Of a stretch of 64,000 nt of DNA, positions 19,096 through 27,267 are shown one piece after another; the first letter of the stretch is position 1; the number at the start of each line of letters is the position of its first letter. Below the pieces are notes generated by a model that was not told the DNA's origin, made no database searches, and saw only the letters and a program-made list of their open reading frames with translations. The stretch spans positions 248,001-312,000 of the forward strand of contig LNEC01000019.1 in the NCBI GenBank assembly GCA_001464035.1, in the 5' to 3' direction. The stretch comes from Bradyrhizobiaceae bacterium Ga0074131. Lineage in GTDB: Bacteria; Pseudomonadota; Alphaproteobacteria; Rhizobiales; Xanthobacteraceae. Both the position numbers and the translations under genes were made by a program.

Positions 19096-19941
19096 GGGCC
19101 TGTCCTCAATTAGTGGATTCCCAAGAGTATAGCGGCGTGATTCATGAGATGTCAGCTGATTCGGAGCTGACAGATGCGCCGCTACGCGCTTCGGGACGAT
19201 CAATGGGACAGGATCAAGGATATTTTGCCGGGCCGTGCAGGCCATGTTGGCGTCACCGCCAAGGATAACCGGCTGTTCGTCGAGGCGGTGCTTTACCGTT
19301 ATCGCGCAGGCATACCGTGGCGCGACCTGCCGGAGCGTTTTGGTGACCCGATCAAGATTCATACGCGTTTTTCGCGCTGGGCCAAGAGCGGTGTATGGAA
19401 GAGGCTCTTCGAAATGCTGGCTGCCGACGCGGACAATGAATACGCTATGATCGACAGCAACATCGTACGCGCACATCAACACAGCGCCGGCGCTCAAAAA
19501 AAGACGGCGAAGACCAGGCGATCGGGCGCAGCAAAGGCGGATTGAGCACCAAAATCCATGCTATTGTCGACGCCCTTGGAAATCCGCTGGCCTTCTTCCT
19601 GACCGCAGGGCAAGCCCACGATCTGCAAGGCGCCGATGTGTTTCTGCCCCAGATGCAGGCCGACACCTTGTTGGCCGACAAGGCTTTCGATGCCGACGAG
19701 CGCGTCATCGATCCTCTGCTTGCGGCAGGAAAAAAGCACGTCATTCCGCCCAAGAGCAATCGAAAGGTTCAGCGCCCTTATGACAAGGAACTGTACAAGG
19801 CACGTCATCTCATGGAAAACTTCTATTGCAAGCTCAAGCAATACCGCGCGATTGCGACCCGCTACGACAAGACGGCCAGAAACTTCCTCGCCGGCATCCA
19901 TTTGGCCGCCGCTGTCATTTGGCTCAATTGAGGACAGGCCC
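19096..19941 (+). mobile_element. Complete IS5-family (IS427-like) insertion sequence
   Basis: 846-base element bounded by inverted repeats GGGCCTGTCCTCAATT (19096-19111) and its complement (19926-19941). A TA dinucleotide flanks both ends (19094-19095 and 19942-19943), as expected for a TA target duplication. Inside are two overlapping transposase frames joined by a -1 frameshift. Ends, length and coding content all fit an intact IS427-group element. The perfect ends suggest a recent insertion. Confidence 0.92.
19174..19931 (+). CDS. IS5-family transposase made by programmed -1 frameshift
   Basis: The first frame (19174-19545) encodes the N-terminal part MRRYALRDDQWDRIKDILPG and the first catalytic Asp in YAMIDSNIVRAHQH. 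A run of seven A followed by G (19496-19503) forms the slippery sequence A-AAA-AAG. Slipping back one base there continues as KKDGEDQAIGRSKGGLSTKI and runs to 19931, giving the second Asp (LLADKAFDADE) and the catalytic Glu region (RHLMENFYCKLKQYRAIATR). Without the shift, translation ends at 19545. The fused product is a complete DDE transposase of about 250 residues. Confidence 0.9.
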
Positions 19942-19988
19942 TAGGTTAATTGGCGGGTGGGTCATCGGTCCGGCGGCATCCGCTTCAA

Positions 19989-20180
19989 TCATGCCACCAA
20001 ACGGTCGCCGCTCCAAAGTTCAACGTCGTGTCCATCGACGAACTGGCGGGCGTGTTCGAATGCCGCGTCATCGTTTGGGGCCACGAACTGATTTGAGCGT
20101 GCGATATGCCCGTCGTCACCGATGCTATAGGCGCGATACTCCAATGCGGCCTTCATCGCGAGCGTCACTTCGGCGGCCAT
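19989..20180 (-). CDS. Small hypothetical protein of the rhizobial short-protein type
   Basis: 63 residues with a pattern, YRAYSIGDDGHIARSNQF then DDAAFEHARQFVDGHDVELW, typical of small Bradyrhizobium proteins of unknown function. No signal peptide, membrane segment or known catalytic motif. Its start overlaps the 3' end of the next upstream minus-strand small gene by about 16 bases, so the two are probably translated from one message. Located just after the insertion sequence. Confidence 0.65.
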   Translation of the reverse strand: MAAEVTLAMKAALEYRAYSIGDDGHIARSNQFVAPNDDAAFEHARQFVDGHDVELWSGDRLVA

Positions 20181-20410
20181 AACTCACTTGCGAGCCAACT
20201 CTTAACGTCGGCCGCGTGTCGAAGGCCGGTCGCCGCTGTAATGATTTTTTGTTGGGCTGGTCCAGGCGGAAGCGCCGCAGCTTCTTCAAATTTTTCCGCC
20301 GCGATTTGCCGCAATTCTTCGGCGGTCATCGGCTCTCGAAACGATCCCATGGATGACTCCGCTTTCTTGCGGGCGCGTTCTCGCGCCTGTTCTTTCTCCG
20401 CGATGCGCAT
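20165..20410 (-). CDS. Small hypothetical protein
   Basis: 81 residues: a charged N-terminal helix (EKEQARERARKKAES), then MTAEELRQIAAEKFEEAAAL and the tail ADVKSWLASELWPPK. This layout resembles a small uncharacterised family found in Bradyrhizobium, often in several copies. Likely soluble and helical. It precedes and slightly overlaps the 63-residue gene on the same strand. Function unknown. Confidence 0.65.
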   Translation of the reverse strand: MRIAEKEQARERARKKAESSMGSFREPMTAEELRQIAAEKFEEAAALPPGPAQQKIITAATGLRHAADVKSWLASELWPPK

Positions 20411-20791
20411 AGTTAACCACTAAGAAACGGAATCGATTTGTCCGGTCCCGGACTCAGGTTCAAGATTCTTTTCTCGATTGGGAACGGCGGCTTCTATTGC
20501 AGGTTAGCGGCTTGCCCGGTCGCCTTCGGCCCCCCTCTAATCGTGACTTGGCAGGGGGTCCCGCCCTAACGCCGCTAACAGAGAATTATTTTTCCTAAGG
20601 GTCACGCAAGCGCGGCGCGCTGCGATCGGAATCGCGCGGCGATGATGGCACCAGTTTTCCTGGATCCGAAACCGTTTTGACGCTTCGCCAACTCTGCCCG
20701 GGCGCCACCGCGCCTGCGTGATCCACCTCACATAATCGCATTTCCGCCCGGTCTAGTTTCCCCGGAACGCTTCATTCACGGGAGACTTCAC
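20411..20791. other. Intergenic region with an inverted repeat
   Basis: About 380 bases without a supportable gene, between divergent small genes. It contains the inverted repeat GTTAGCGGC (20503-20511) and GCCGCTAAC (20571-20579), next to an AT-rich stretch AGAGAATTATTTTTCC. Promoters for the flanking genes probably lie here, but none can be assigned with confidence. Confidence 0.5.
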
Positions 20792-21130
20792 ATGCGCAAA
20801 TTCATTCTGGTCACGGCGATGGTGCTGGCGTCCGCCGCCGCTCAGGCCGGCGCGACTAGGGGCCTGACGCTGGCGTCGAACGAGCCGCCGGCTGTGACCA
20901 CGGCCGAGCCGCCGAAAGCCGCCGAAACGCCGGTCGCTACCGAAGCGCCCAAATATGTCGCGCGGCCCGCGGCCGTCGCACCCCCGACCGAAGCGCCGAA
21001 GGCTGAGACGACCAAACCCGTCGCCGAGAAAAGCACCAGGACGACCAGCGCCGAAAAGCCGAAGCGCCGGCGCGAATCGACCGAGGCGCGCGTGATCCGC
21101 GAACTGCATCGCCACGGCATCTATTGGTAA
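20792..21130 (+). CDS. Small secreted Ala/Pro/Thr-rich protein
   Basis: 112 residues with a clean signal peptide (MRKFILVTAMVLASAAAQAG, cleavage after about residue 19). The middle is a low-complexity stretch rich in Pro, Ala, Thr and Glu. The end is a basic segment, PKRRRESTEARVIRELHRHG followed by IYW. A GGGAG site lies about nine bases before the ATG. Proteins of this build recur in Bradyrhizobium. It probably sits in the periplasm; no function is known. Confidence 0.75.
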   Translation: MRKFILVTAMVLASAAAQAGATRGLTLASNEPPAVTTAEPPKAAETPVATEAPKYVARPAAVAPPTEAPKAETTKPVAEKSTRTTSAEKPKRRRESTEARVIRELHRHGIYW

Positions 21131-21738
21131 TACCAACGGCCGTTGACATCGACCCATCCACATCGTCTTGGCCGGGCCCGGCGTCTGTTTGGCGGACGAC
21201 GTGGACTTGTTCGCGCTCACCGCCATCCAGGAATTATAAGTCATTCAGGATGCGAAGATGAATTATAGTGACAAAGACGTTGCTTTCGCGACAATAGGAA
21301 AGACGTTTGTTTCCAGACACTTGGCTACTATGCATGGGGTTGTTTTCGATGTTTTGCATCAACCCGCTGGACATGGACCCATCCACATCGTGCTGGACCG
21401 GCATGTAGTCCGCCTTGCGCGGACGAGTGAAGGCGGGGAAGCGCGGGCATGAGGAGTCGGAGACAGCGGGTATTGGTATGAGAGGCCAGCCGTCATCCTT
21501 CGTCGCCGCGCCTGTCGTCGGGCGTGCATGTCGCGGCCCGTCGATGCGCGCAAAAACCGTATCGAGCGGGGATTTCCATTGCTGGCGACCCCTCACTCGC
21601 GCGTGAGCTGCCCACGCCGGCATTGAATTAATCGTGACATGTGAAGCAGTTCACATCCAAATCGTGCGGCCGGGCTAATACGCGTCGCGAACCCGCTCAA
21701 GGGAGGCTTCCGTGCCGCCAATTGGCAATGAGAGTAGA
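21131..21738. other. Non-coding region with repeats
   Basis: About 600 bases without a convincing gene; short frames on either strand show no family signature. It holds two related ~32-base direct copies of GACCCATCCACATCGT (21145-21176 and 21370-21401) and the 18-base core TGCATGGGGTTGTTTTCG (21331-21348) shared with intergenic repeats at 5612 and 36047. This points to remnants of dispersed repeats. Confidence 0.6.
21331..21348. repeat. Core of dispersed intergenic repeat, copy C
   Basis: The 18 bases TGCATGGGGTTGTTTTCG are identical to the core of the longer copies at 5563-5648 and 35999-36081. The flanking sequence differs from those copies, so only the core is kept here. Confidence 0.75.
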
Positions 21739-21972
21739 ATGAACCGCAATACCGACCGGCTGGGGATCGTTCGAATCCTGCTCGCGCAGGTTCTTGTCTT
21801 GCTCGCGCTGGCCGGCGCGCTGGTCTGGTACGTGAACTGGTCGTCCGACGTCGCCTGGCAAGAGTTCATCGGCGCGCACGAGCCGCCGGTGTCCGGCCTG
21901 AACCTTCACCCGCAGGTGCAGGCGCCGGTGCAGATCGTCAAAGGCAAGGCGGCCTGCGACCGGAAAACCTGA
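21739..21972 (+). CDS. Small single-pass membrane protein, unknown function
   Basis: 77 residues from the ATG at 21739 (an in-frame ATG lies at 21712). One strong membrane segment covers about residues 10-32 (RILLAQVLVLLALAGALVWY). It is followed by a short extracytoplasmic part containing HEPPVSGLNLHPQVQAPVQI and a single Cys. Not recognised as a named family. It converges on the polysaccharide deacetylase gene, with only seven bases between. Confidence 0.6.
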   Translation: MNRNTDRLGIVRILLAQVLVLLALAGALVWYVNWSSDVAWQEFIGAHEPPVSGLNLHPQVQAPVQIVKGKAACDRKT

Positions 21973-21979
21973 GCCGGCG

Positions 21980-23008
21980 CTATTCCGCCAGCGTCTGCAC
22001 CACGCTGCTGACCGGCCGGCTGGCGACCGCCGGCAGCTTCATGTCCTTGACCAGCGTGGCGTCGTATTCGGCCAGCGTCTCCAGCTGCACCTTGGATTTC
22101 ATGTGCACCATCTTGTAGCCGCCGGCCTTGAGGCGGCGCAGCAGGGTCGGCAGGGCGGCAGCGGTGTGCTTCTGCAGATCGTGCATCAGGATGATGCCCT
22201 TGCCCTGCTTGTCGAGCTTGGTCATCACGGTGTTGACGATCTGCGCGGCATCCTTGGCCTTGAAGTCGAAGGAATCGACGTCGGTGGAGAACATCGCGAT
22301 GTTGCGCGATCCGAGATACTCGATGGAGGCCTGGGTGTGCTGCAGGCCGGGGAAGCGGAAGAACGGCGCGGGTGCTGCACCCAGCGCCAGCTTGATCGCG
22401 CTGAAACCCTTCTCGATCTCTTCCTTGACCTGCGCTTCGGTCAGCTTCTTGCTGTCGAGATGCGCGTGCGACCAGGTGTGGGCGCCGACCGTATGACCGG
22501 CGGCGGCGACCTGCTTCAGGATTTCCGGATGATAGGTCGAGTGCTTGCCGACCGGGAAGAACGTCGCCTTGGTGCATTCCTCGGCCAGCGCCTTGAGCAC
22601 CGAAGGCGTGGTCGGCCACGGGCCGTCGTCGAACGTCAGGACCACTTCCTTGTCGGTGAGGAAGTCGAGCTGCTTGAACTGCTGGAAGCCGAAGCCGGGT
22701 CCGCCCGTGGTGTCGATGACCACGACGCGGCTGACGCCGAGCGCATCGGCGTTGGCGCAGGAGGATTTTTGCGGCACGGGGGCGGCGGGCTTGGCGGGAG
22801 CCGGCGCCGAAAGCGCGGCGGTGAACTCGACGTCCTCGCGCGGCGCGGCCGGCTTGGCGGCGGCGACCGGAAGCGGCTCGGCTTTCCTGGCATCGACGGT
22901 TTGGGGAGCCGCGATATCCGCACGCGGCGACGATGTCCAGAACCATACGGCGGCAATCACGGCTGCCGACACAACACACGCGCACATCAGGCCAAACGCA
23001 TTACGCAT
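21980..23008 (-). CDS. Polysaccharide deacetylase (NodB-homology) family protein
   Basis: 342 residues. One N-terminal membrane or signal segment (about 5-25) is followed by a Pro/Ala-rich linker, then the carbohydrate esterase 4 fold. Motif 1 is TFDDGP at 125-130, with the catalytic Asp and metal Asp. Motif 2 is GAHTWSHAH with metal-binding His177 and His181. Motif 3 is RFPG at 218-221. These metalloenzymes remove N- or O-acetyl groups from peptidoglycan, chitin-like or exopolysaccharide chains. It should act in the periplasm; the substrate cannot be told. Confidence 0.92.
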   Translation of the reverse strand: MRNAFGLMCACVVSAAVIAAVWFWTSSPRADIAAPQTVDARKAEPLPVAAAKPAAPREDVEFTAALSAPAPAKPAAPVPQKSSCANADALGVSRVVVIDTTGGPGFGFQQFKQLDFLTDKEVVLTFDDGPWPTTPSVLKALAEECTKATFFPVGKHSTYHPEILKQVAAAGHTVGAHTWSHAHLDSKKLTEAQVKEEIEKGFSAIKLALGAAPAPFFRFPGLQHTQASIEYLGSRNIAMFSTDVDSFDFKAKDAAQIVNTVMTKLDKQGKGIILMHDLQKHTAAALPTLLRRLKAGGYKMVHMKSKVQLETLAEYDATLVKDMKLPAVASRPVSSVVQTLAE

Positions 23009-23347
23009 CGTTTACACTTTCCAGAAAATTCACCGCGACTCGTGCAGGCGCCATTAATGCAAATGAGTTCTTAACGCCTCACCAACGACGGCGCGTCGGC
23101 CGAACTATTTTTGCGCGGGACCGCGGCGAAGCGTCGCCCGGAAGCGATCCCGCCGCCGAAACCGGCGGATGGGACCCGCCGTATCCTCACCCAGACCGAA
23201 CGTTCGGGAGGCACGCGCCGGCCCCGGGAATGGGGCGTCTCTGCCCGATTTGGCAGTGTGACCGACGTCACAGCGGTGGCGGGGCCGCTCAGGCACTGTC
23301 CGCGCATCAACAACGGGCCCGCCGAGCCGGGCCAAAGGGAGCCGACC

Positions 23348-23623
23348 ATGACCGCCTACCTCACCAGGACCATCCGCCAGGCCGGTATCGTGCTGGCTTT
23401 CGCGGTTTCTTTCTCCGCGCTGTCGGCGACCTCGAGCCTCGCCTTCAGTTCCGAGGCGCAGCAGATGTGCACCGGCGACGCATTCAAGCTCTGCAGCAGC
23501 GAGATCCCGAACATCCCGAAGATCACCGCCTGCATGATGAAGAATCGCGCCAACCTGAGCACCGGCTGCCGGGCCGTGATGGACCGCGATCTGCAGAAAT
23601 CGAACAAGGTCGCCGCCCAGTAA
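23348..23623 (+). CDS. Secreted cysteine-rich repeat protein, paralogue 1
   Basis: 91 residues from the ATG at 23348. The signal peptide covers about 1-32 (SALSATSSLAFSS). The mature part carries one Cys-rich repeat: CTGDAFKLCSSEI, then ACMMKNRANLSTGCRAVM. The four Cys spacing and the NRA-LS-GC motif match the GLG1-type cysteine-rich repeat used in small bacterial periplasmic proteins. The neighbour at 23734 has the same repeat, so this is a tandem duplication. Function unknown. Confidence 0.8.
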   Translation: MTAYLTRTIRQAGIVLAFAVSFSALSATSSLAFSSEAQQMCTGDAFKLCSSEIPNIPKITACMMKNRANLSTGCRAVMDRDLQKSNKVAAQ

Positions 23624-23650
23624 TCCGGCCGCCGGGTCTGTCTTTGCAAC

Positions 23651-23680
23651 CGCCGCAACGTGCCCAAAGACGTTGCGGCG
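23651..23680. terminator. Strong hairpin between the two cysteine-rich genes
   Basis: Perfect 10-base inverted repeat, CGCCGCAACG and CGTTGCGGCG, with a 10-base loop. It is 27 bases after the first gene's stop. No T-run follows, so it may be a factor-dependent terminator or a message-stabilising hairpin. Confidence 0.55.
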
Positions 23681-23733
23681 CCGGTTTGGGCGCATTAGAA
23701 CGCGCTCCAGACATGACCGGCTAGGCGTAACGC

Positions 23734-23943
23734 ATGACCAGATTTATTCTCATCATTCCGCTCGTTCTGATGGCTTCAGCGGCTTCGGCGCAGCAGGGAC
23801 AGGACGCCTGTGCACGCGACGCTTCGCGGTTCTGCCGGGCCCATCTCAATGACGGCGACCAGGCCGTGCTGGCGTGCCTGAAGCAAAACCGCGCCCGGCT
23901 CAGCAAGGGATGCCTGGAAGTGCTGACGAGGCACGGGCAGTAG
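23734..23943 (+). CDS. Secreted cysteine-rich repeat protein, paralogue 2
   Basis: 69 residues. The signal peptide covers about residues 1-19 (ILIIPLVLMASAASAQ). The mature protein is essentially one Cys-rich repeat: CARDASRFCRAHL, then ACLKQNRARLSKGCLEVL. Spacing of the four Cys and the NRARLSKGC motif match the protein encoded at 23348-23623. The two genes are co-directional, 110 bases apart and separated by a hairpin. It converges on the MFS gene, with seven bases between the stops. Confidence 0.8.
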   Translation: MTRFILIIPLVLMASAASAQQGQDACARDASRFCRAHLNDGDQAVLACLKQNRARLSKGCLEVLTRHGQ

Positions 23944-23950
23944 ATTCCTG

Positions 23951-25636
23951 CTAGGTGCTGCCGCCCGCGGCCGTCGCCACCGGCAACACCTCGTTCGCGG
24001 CGCGGTCCGGCGTGTCTTCCTTCCAGCGCACCGAACCGAACGGCCGCTCCAGCATGCGGCGGACGCGCACCGGATCGGGTCCGAGGTGAAAATCCATCGC
24101 GCGTTGATGCAGCGCCCGCTCGGATTGCGTCGTGCGGTTGCGCTGGCGCAGGTAGTCCAGCCAGGTCGGGCAGTGATAGCGCTCGGTCCACAGTTCGGGA
24201 TCGGCGATGTCGCGCGCGATCGACCAGCCATAGGCGCCGTTGCGCTGGCGGCTGAGCTGGACTTCCTGCATCACATTGTGGAAGGCACGGGCGCTTTGCT
24301 GGTCGACGCGGTATTCGATCTCGACCACCAGCGGCCCGCTGCGGCCGGTCAGCGACAGCCGCACCTCGGGGTCGGCCAGGACCTCCGCATCCTCGTTGCG
24401 GGCGCCGACCGGCGGCATCCGCAGCCACAGGCCGAGCAGGGGCGAAACCAGCATCATGGCGGCGGAAACCAGCAGCGCGGTCTGCACGCCGGCCAGGTCG
24501 GTCAGGTAGCCCCAGCCCCAGCTCCCGATCGCGATGCCGCCGGCGATCGAAGCCTGGAACGCCGCCAGCGAGCGGCCCGCGACCCAGCGCGGGGCGGAGA
24601 GCTGGACACCGATGTTGAACAACGCGACCGCCGCCATCCAGACCGCGCCGGCCACCACCAGCGCCGCCGCGGTCAGCACCGGCTGCCGGCTCAACGCCAC
24701 CGCCGTGATGGCGCCCGCCATCGATATCGTGCAGGCGCGGACCGCGGCCTCGCCGCTCATTTGTCTGCGCAGCGTGCCGATGTTCAGCGCGCCGATCACC
24801 GCGCCCATGCCGAAGGCGCCGAGCATGATGCCGTAGGTCTGCGCGCCGCCGTTGAGCAGATCGCGGGCGATCAGCGGCATCAGCGCCATCACCGAACCGC
24901 CGATCAGCCCCGTCACCAGCGTGCGCGTCAGCACGATGCGGATCGAAGGCGAGTTGGCGATGTAGCGCACGCCCGAAACGATGGCGCGGTTGAGACGTTC
25001 GCGGGGAAGCCGCGACGGCTCGCTGCGGCGGCGCCAGAGAAACAGCACGACCAGAAGCGGAATATAGAGCAGTGCGTTGGCGGCGAAGGCCGCGACCGCG
25101 CCTGATGTGGCGACGATGACGCCGCCGATCGCCGGCCCGAAACTTCGCGCGATGTTGTAGCTGATGCCGTTCAGCGCCACCGCGGCCGGCAAATTCTCCG
25201 CCGGCACCTGCTCGCTGACCGAGGATTGCCACGCCGGCCCGAACAGCGCCATGCCGCAGCCGACGATGAAACAGAACGCCAGCAGGATATTCGGCGTCAC
25301 GAGTTCGAACCATGCCATCGCTGCCAGCGCCGTGGCGCCGGCCAGCGCGATGGCCAGCGAAACCAGCGCCACGACCCGTCGGTCATACATGTCGGCGATG
25401 GCGCCGGCCGGCATCGAGATCAGCATGATCGGCAGCATCAGCGCGGTTTGCACCAGCGCGACCTTGTCGGCCGACGACGTCATCTGGGTCATCGCCCAGG
25501 CGGCGCCGACCCCCTGGATCAGCAGGCCGAGGTTGGAGAGCAGGCTGGCGAGCCAGATCCGGCGGAACACTGCATGCCGCAGCGGGGCGGCCACGCCGTC
25601 CCCTGCCAACATCGAGCGTTTCGCCGTTTCCGTCAT
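23951..25636 (-). CDS. MFS transporter (MFS_3 / EntS-like) with C-terminal cytoplasmic domain
   Basis: 561 residues from the ATG at 25636 (MTETAKRSMLAGDGVAAPLR). About twelve membrane segments cover residues 20-410, with the MFS loop ADMYDRRVV between the second and third. This resembles the MFS_3 group, which includes the enterobactin exporter. The last ~130 residues (from GPLVVEIEYRVDQQSARAFH) are soluble and resemble an antibiotic-monooxygenase-like ferredoxin fold, seen in part of this family. The substrate is unknown. It is divergent from the Tat-exported hydrolase gene. Confidence 0.85.
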   Translation of the reverse strand: MTETAKRSMLAGDGVAAPLRHAVFRRIWLASLLSNLGLLIQGVGAAWAMTQMTSSADKVALVQTALMLPIMLISMPAGAIADMYDRRVVALVSLAIALAGATALAAMAWFELVTPNILLAFCFIVGCGMALFGPAWQSSVSEQVPAENLPAAVALNGISYNIARSFGPAIGGVIVATSGAVAAFAANALLYIPLLVVLFLWRRRSEPSRLPRERLNRAIVSGVRYIANSPSIRIVLTRTLVTGLIGGSVMALMPLIARDLLNGGAQTYGIMLGAFGMGAVIGALNIGTLRRQMSGEAAVRACTISMAGAITAVALSRQPVLTAAALVVAGAVWMAAVALFNIGVQLSAPRWVAGRSLAAFQASIAGGIAIGSWGWGYLTDLAGVQTALLVSAAMMLVSPLLGLWLRMPPVGARNEDAEVLADPEVRLSLTGRSGPLVVEIEYRVDQQSARAFHNVMQEVQLSRQRNGAYGWSIARDIADPELWTERYHCPTWLDYLRQRNRTTQSERALHQRAMDFHLGPDPVRVRRMLERPFGSVRWKEDTPDRAANEVLPVATAAGGST

Positions 25637-25786
25637 GACCGTCCCGTCGGGCCGGTCGCGGCCGGCTCCTGATTCCCTGCGTTTCGCAGTGATGCCTGCG
25701 AAACTCCTTGTCTGTCCAGTGTTTAGGCCGCTATCGGCGGTCACATTGGGCGGCTAAAAGACCAGGAAACAACGGGAGGTTATCAC

Positions 25787-27157
25787 ATGAGCCTATCGCG
25801 ACGGACGCTGCTCAAGGGCGCCAGCGCCTTGCCGCTCGCAGCCGGCACCTTCGGCCTGCCGGCCTTTGCCCAGATCGCGACCAGCGCCCCGCCGGCACAA
25901 GTTCCGCCCATGCTCTTCGTGCACGGCAATGGCGACCACGCTGCGCTGTGGATCACCACGCTCTGGCGGATGGAGTCCAACCGGGTTCCGCGCGACCGGA
26001 TGCTGGCGATCAATTTCACCGATCCGCTGGCGCGAACCGACGATGCGGTGGCGCAGCCCAACCGGTCCTCGACGGAAGACCAGCGCCGCGAACTCGGCGA
26101 GGCCATCCAGGAATTGAAGCGCCGCACCGGCGCCGCGCGTATCGCGCTGGTCGGCAATTCCCGCGGCGGCAATTCCATTCGCAACTATATCAAGAACGGC
26201 GGGGGCGCCGATGTCAGCCATGCCGTGCTGTGCGGCGTTCCCAATCACGGCGTCTATGCCTGGGACGAGGGTCTCGGCAACGAGTTCAACGGCCGCGGTC
26301 CGTTCCTGCGCGGGCTGAACGAAGGCGACAGCGAGGTGACGCCGGGCACCGCGTTCCTGACGTTGCGCAGTGACGGCATCGACAAGTTCGCTCAAGGCGA
26401 TGGCCGTTTCGTCGGCAAGCCGGGCACGCCGACCGGCATCACTGCGGACGGCCCGGCGCTCCAGGGCGCCAGCAATCTCGTGCTCGGCGCGGTCGATCAC
26501 CGCGAGACGGCGTTTCATCCGCGCGCGTTCCGCGAAATCTACAAGTTCATTGCGGGTAGCGAACCGGACCGGATCGCGATCTTGCCGGAAGCGGCCGTCA
26601 AACTGGGCGGCCTCGTGACGGGCACGCCGGGCGGCGTTCAAACCAACCGTCCGGTGGCGGGCGCGTCGGTCGAATTGCATCGCGTATCGCCGGACACCGG
26701 GGAACGGCTCGGCAGTCCGATCCATGCCTCGCAAACCGGTGCCGACGGTCGCTGGGGTCCGGCCCAGGTCGATCCATCCTGGCACCTTGAGATCGTGCTC
26801 ACCTCGGCCGGCTCGACCACCACGCATTTCTACCGTTCGCCGTTTCCGCGGTCGTCCGACATCGTGCATCTGCGCGCCGCGCGCCCGCTTGGACCCGCCG
26901 ACGCGGGGGCCGGCGCGGTCATCACGCTGTCGCGGCCGCGCGGATATTTCGGCCTTCCGCGCGACGTGGTGCTGCTCGACGGCAAGGAGCCGGCAGACGT
27001 CAAAGCCGGCGTGCCGACCGATTCGATCTCGACCCTGCGGCTTCCGGCCGCGGAAGCCGGCCGCGCCGTCGTCGCTCAGTTCAATCACGAGCGGATCGTC
27101 GCCCGGGCCTGGCCGGCGTCGGACAACAGGATTGCGATCGCTGAGCTGACCTACTAG
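25787..27157 (+). CDS. Tat-exported alpha/beta hydrolase (lipase/esterase-like)
   Basis: 456 residues. A twin-arginine signal (LSRRTLLKGASALPLAAGTF) targets folded export. The alpha/beta-hydrolase core has the oxyanion region MLFVHGNGDHAALW and the nucleophile elbow GNSRGGNS with Ser about residue 125. From about residue 265 there is a second beta-rich domain (ETAFHPRAFREIYKFIAG, then VTGTPGGVQTNRPVAGASVE) resembling the C-terminal domain of archaeal-type lipases, plausibly for binding lipid or polymer. Not assigned to a substrate. An AACGGGAGG site lies about eight bases before the ATG. Confidence 0.8.
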   Translation: MSLSRRTLLKGASALPLAAGTFGLPAFAQIATSAPPAQVPPMLFVHGNGDHAALWITTLWRMESNRVPRDRMLAINFTDPLARTDDAVAQPNRSSTEDQRRELGEAIQELKRRTGAARIALVGNSRGGNSIRNYIKNGGGADVSHAVLCGVPNHGVYAWDEGLGNEFNGRGPFLRGLNEGDSEVTPGTAFLTLRSDGIDKFAQGDGRFVGKPGTPTGITADGPALQGASNLVLGAVDHRETAFHPRAFREIYKFIAGSEPDRIAILPEAAVKLGGLVTGTPGGVQTNRPVAGASVELHRVSPDTGERLGSPIHASQTGADGRWGPAQVDPSWHLEIVLTSAGSTTTHFYRSPFPRSSDIVHLRAARPLGPADAGAGAVITLSRPRGYFGLPRDVVLLDGKEPADVKAGVPTDSISTLRLPAAEAGRAVVAQFNHERIVARAWPASDNRIAIAELTY

Positions 27158-27267
27158 CTGTTGAGAGGTGCCCCGTCCGCCCGCCTTCAGGGCGCCTGGA
27201 CTTCCAGACATGATGGGGGCGCGACGCCAGACGAATATATCCGTCCCTGAGAACCGCGAGGCCGCAA

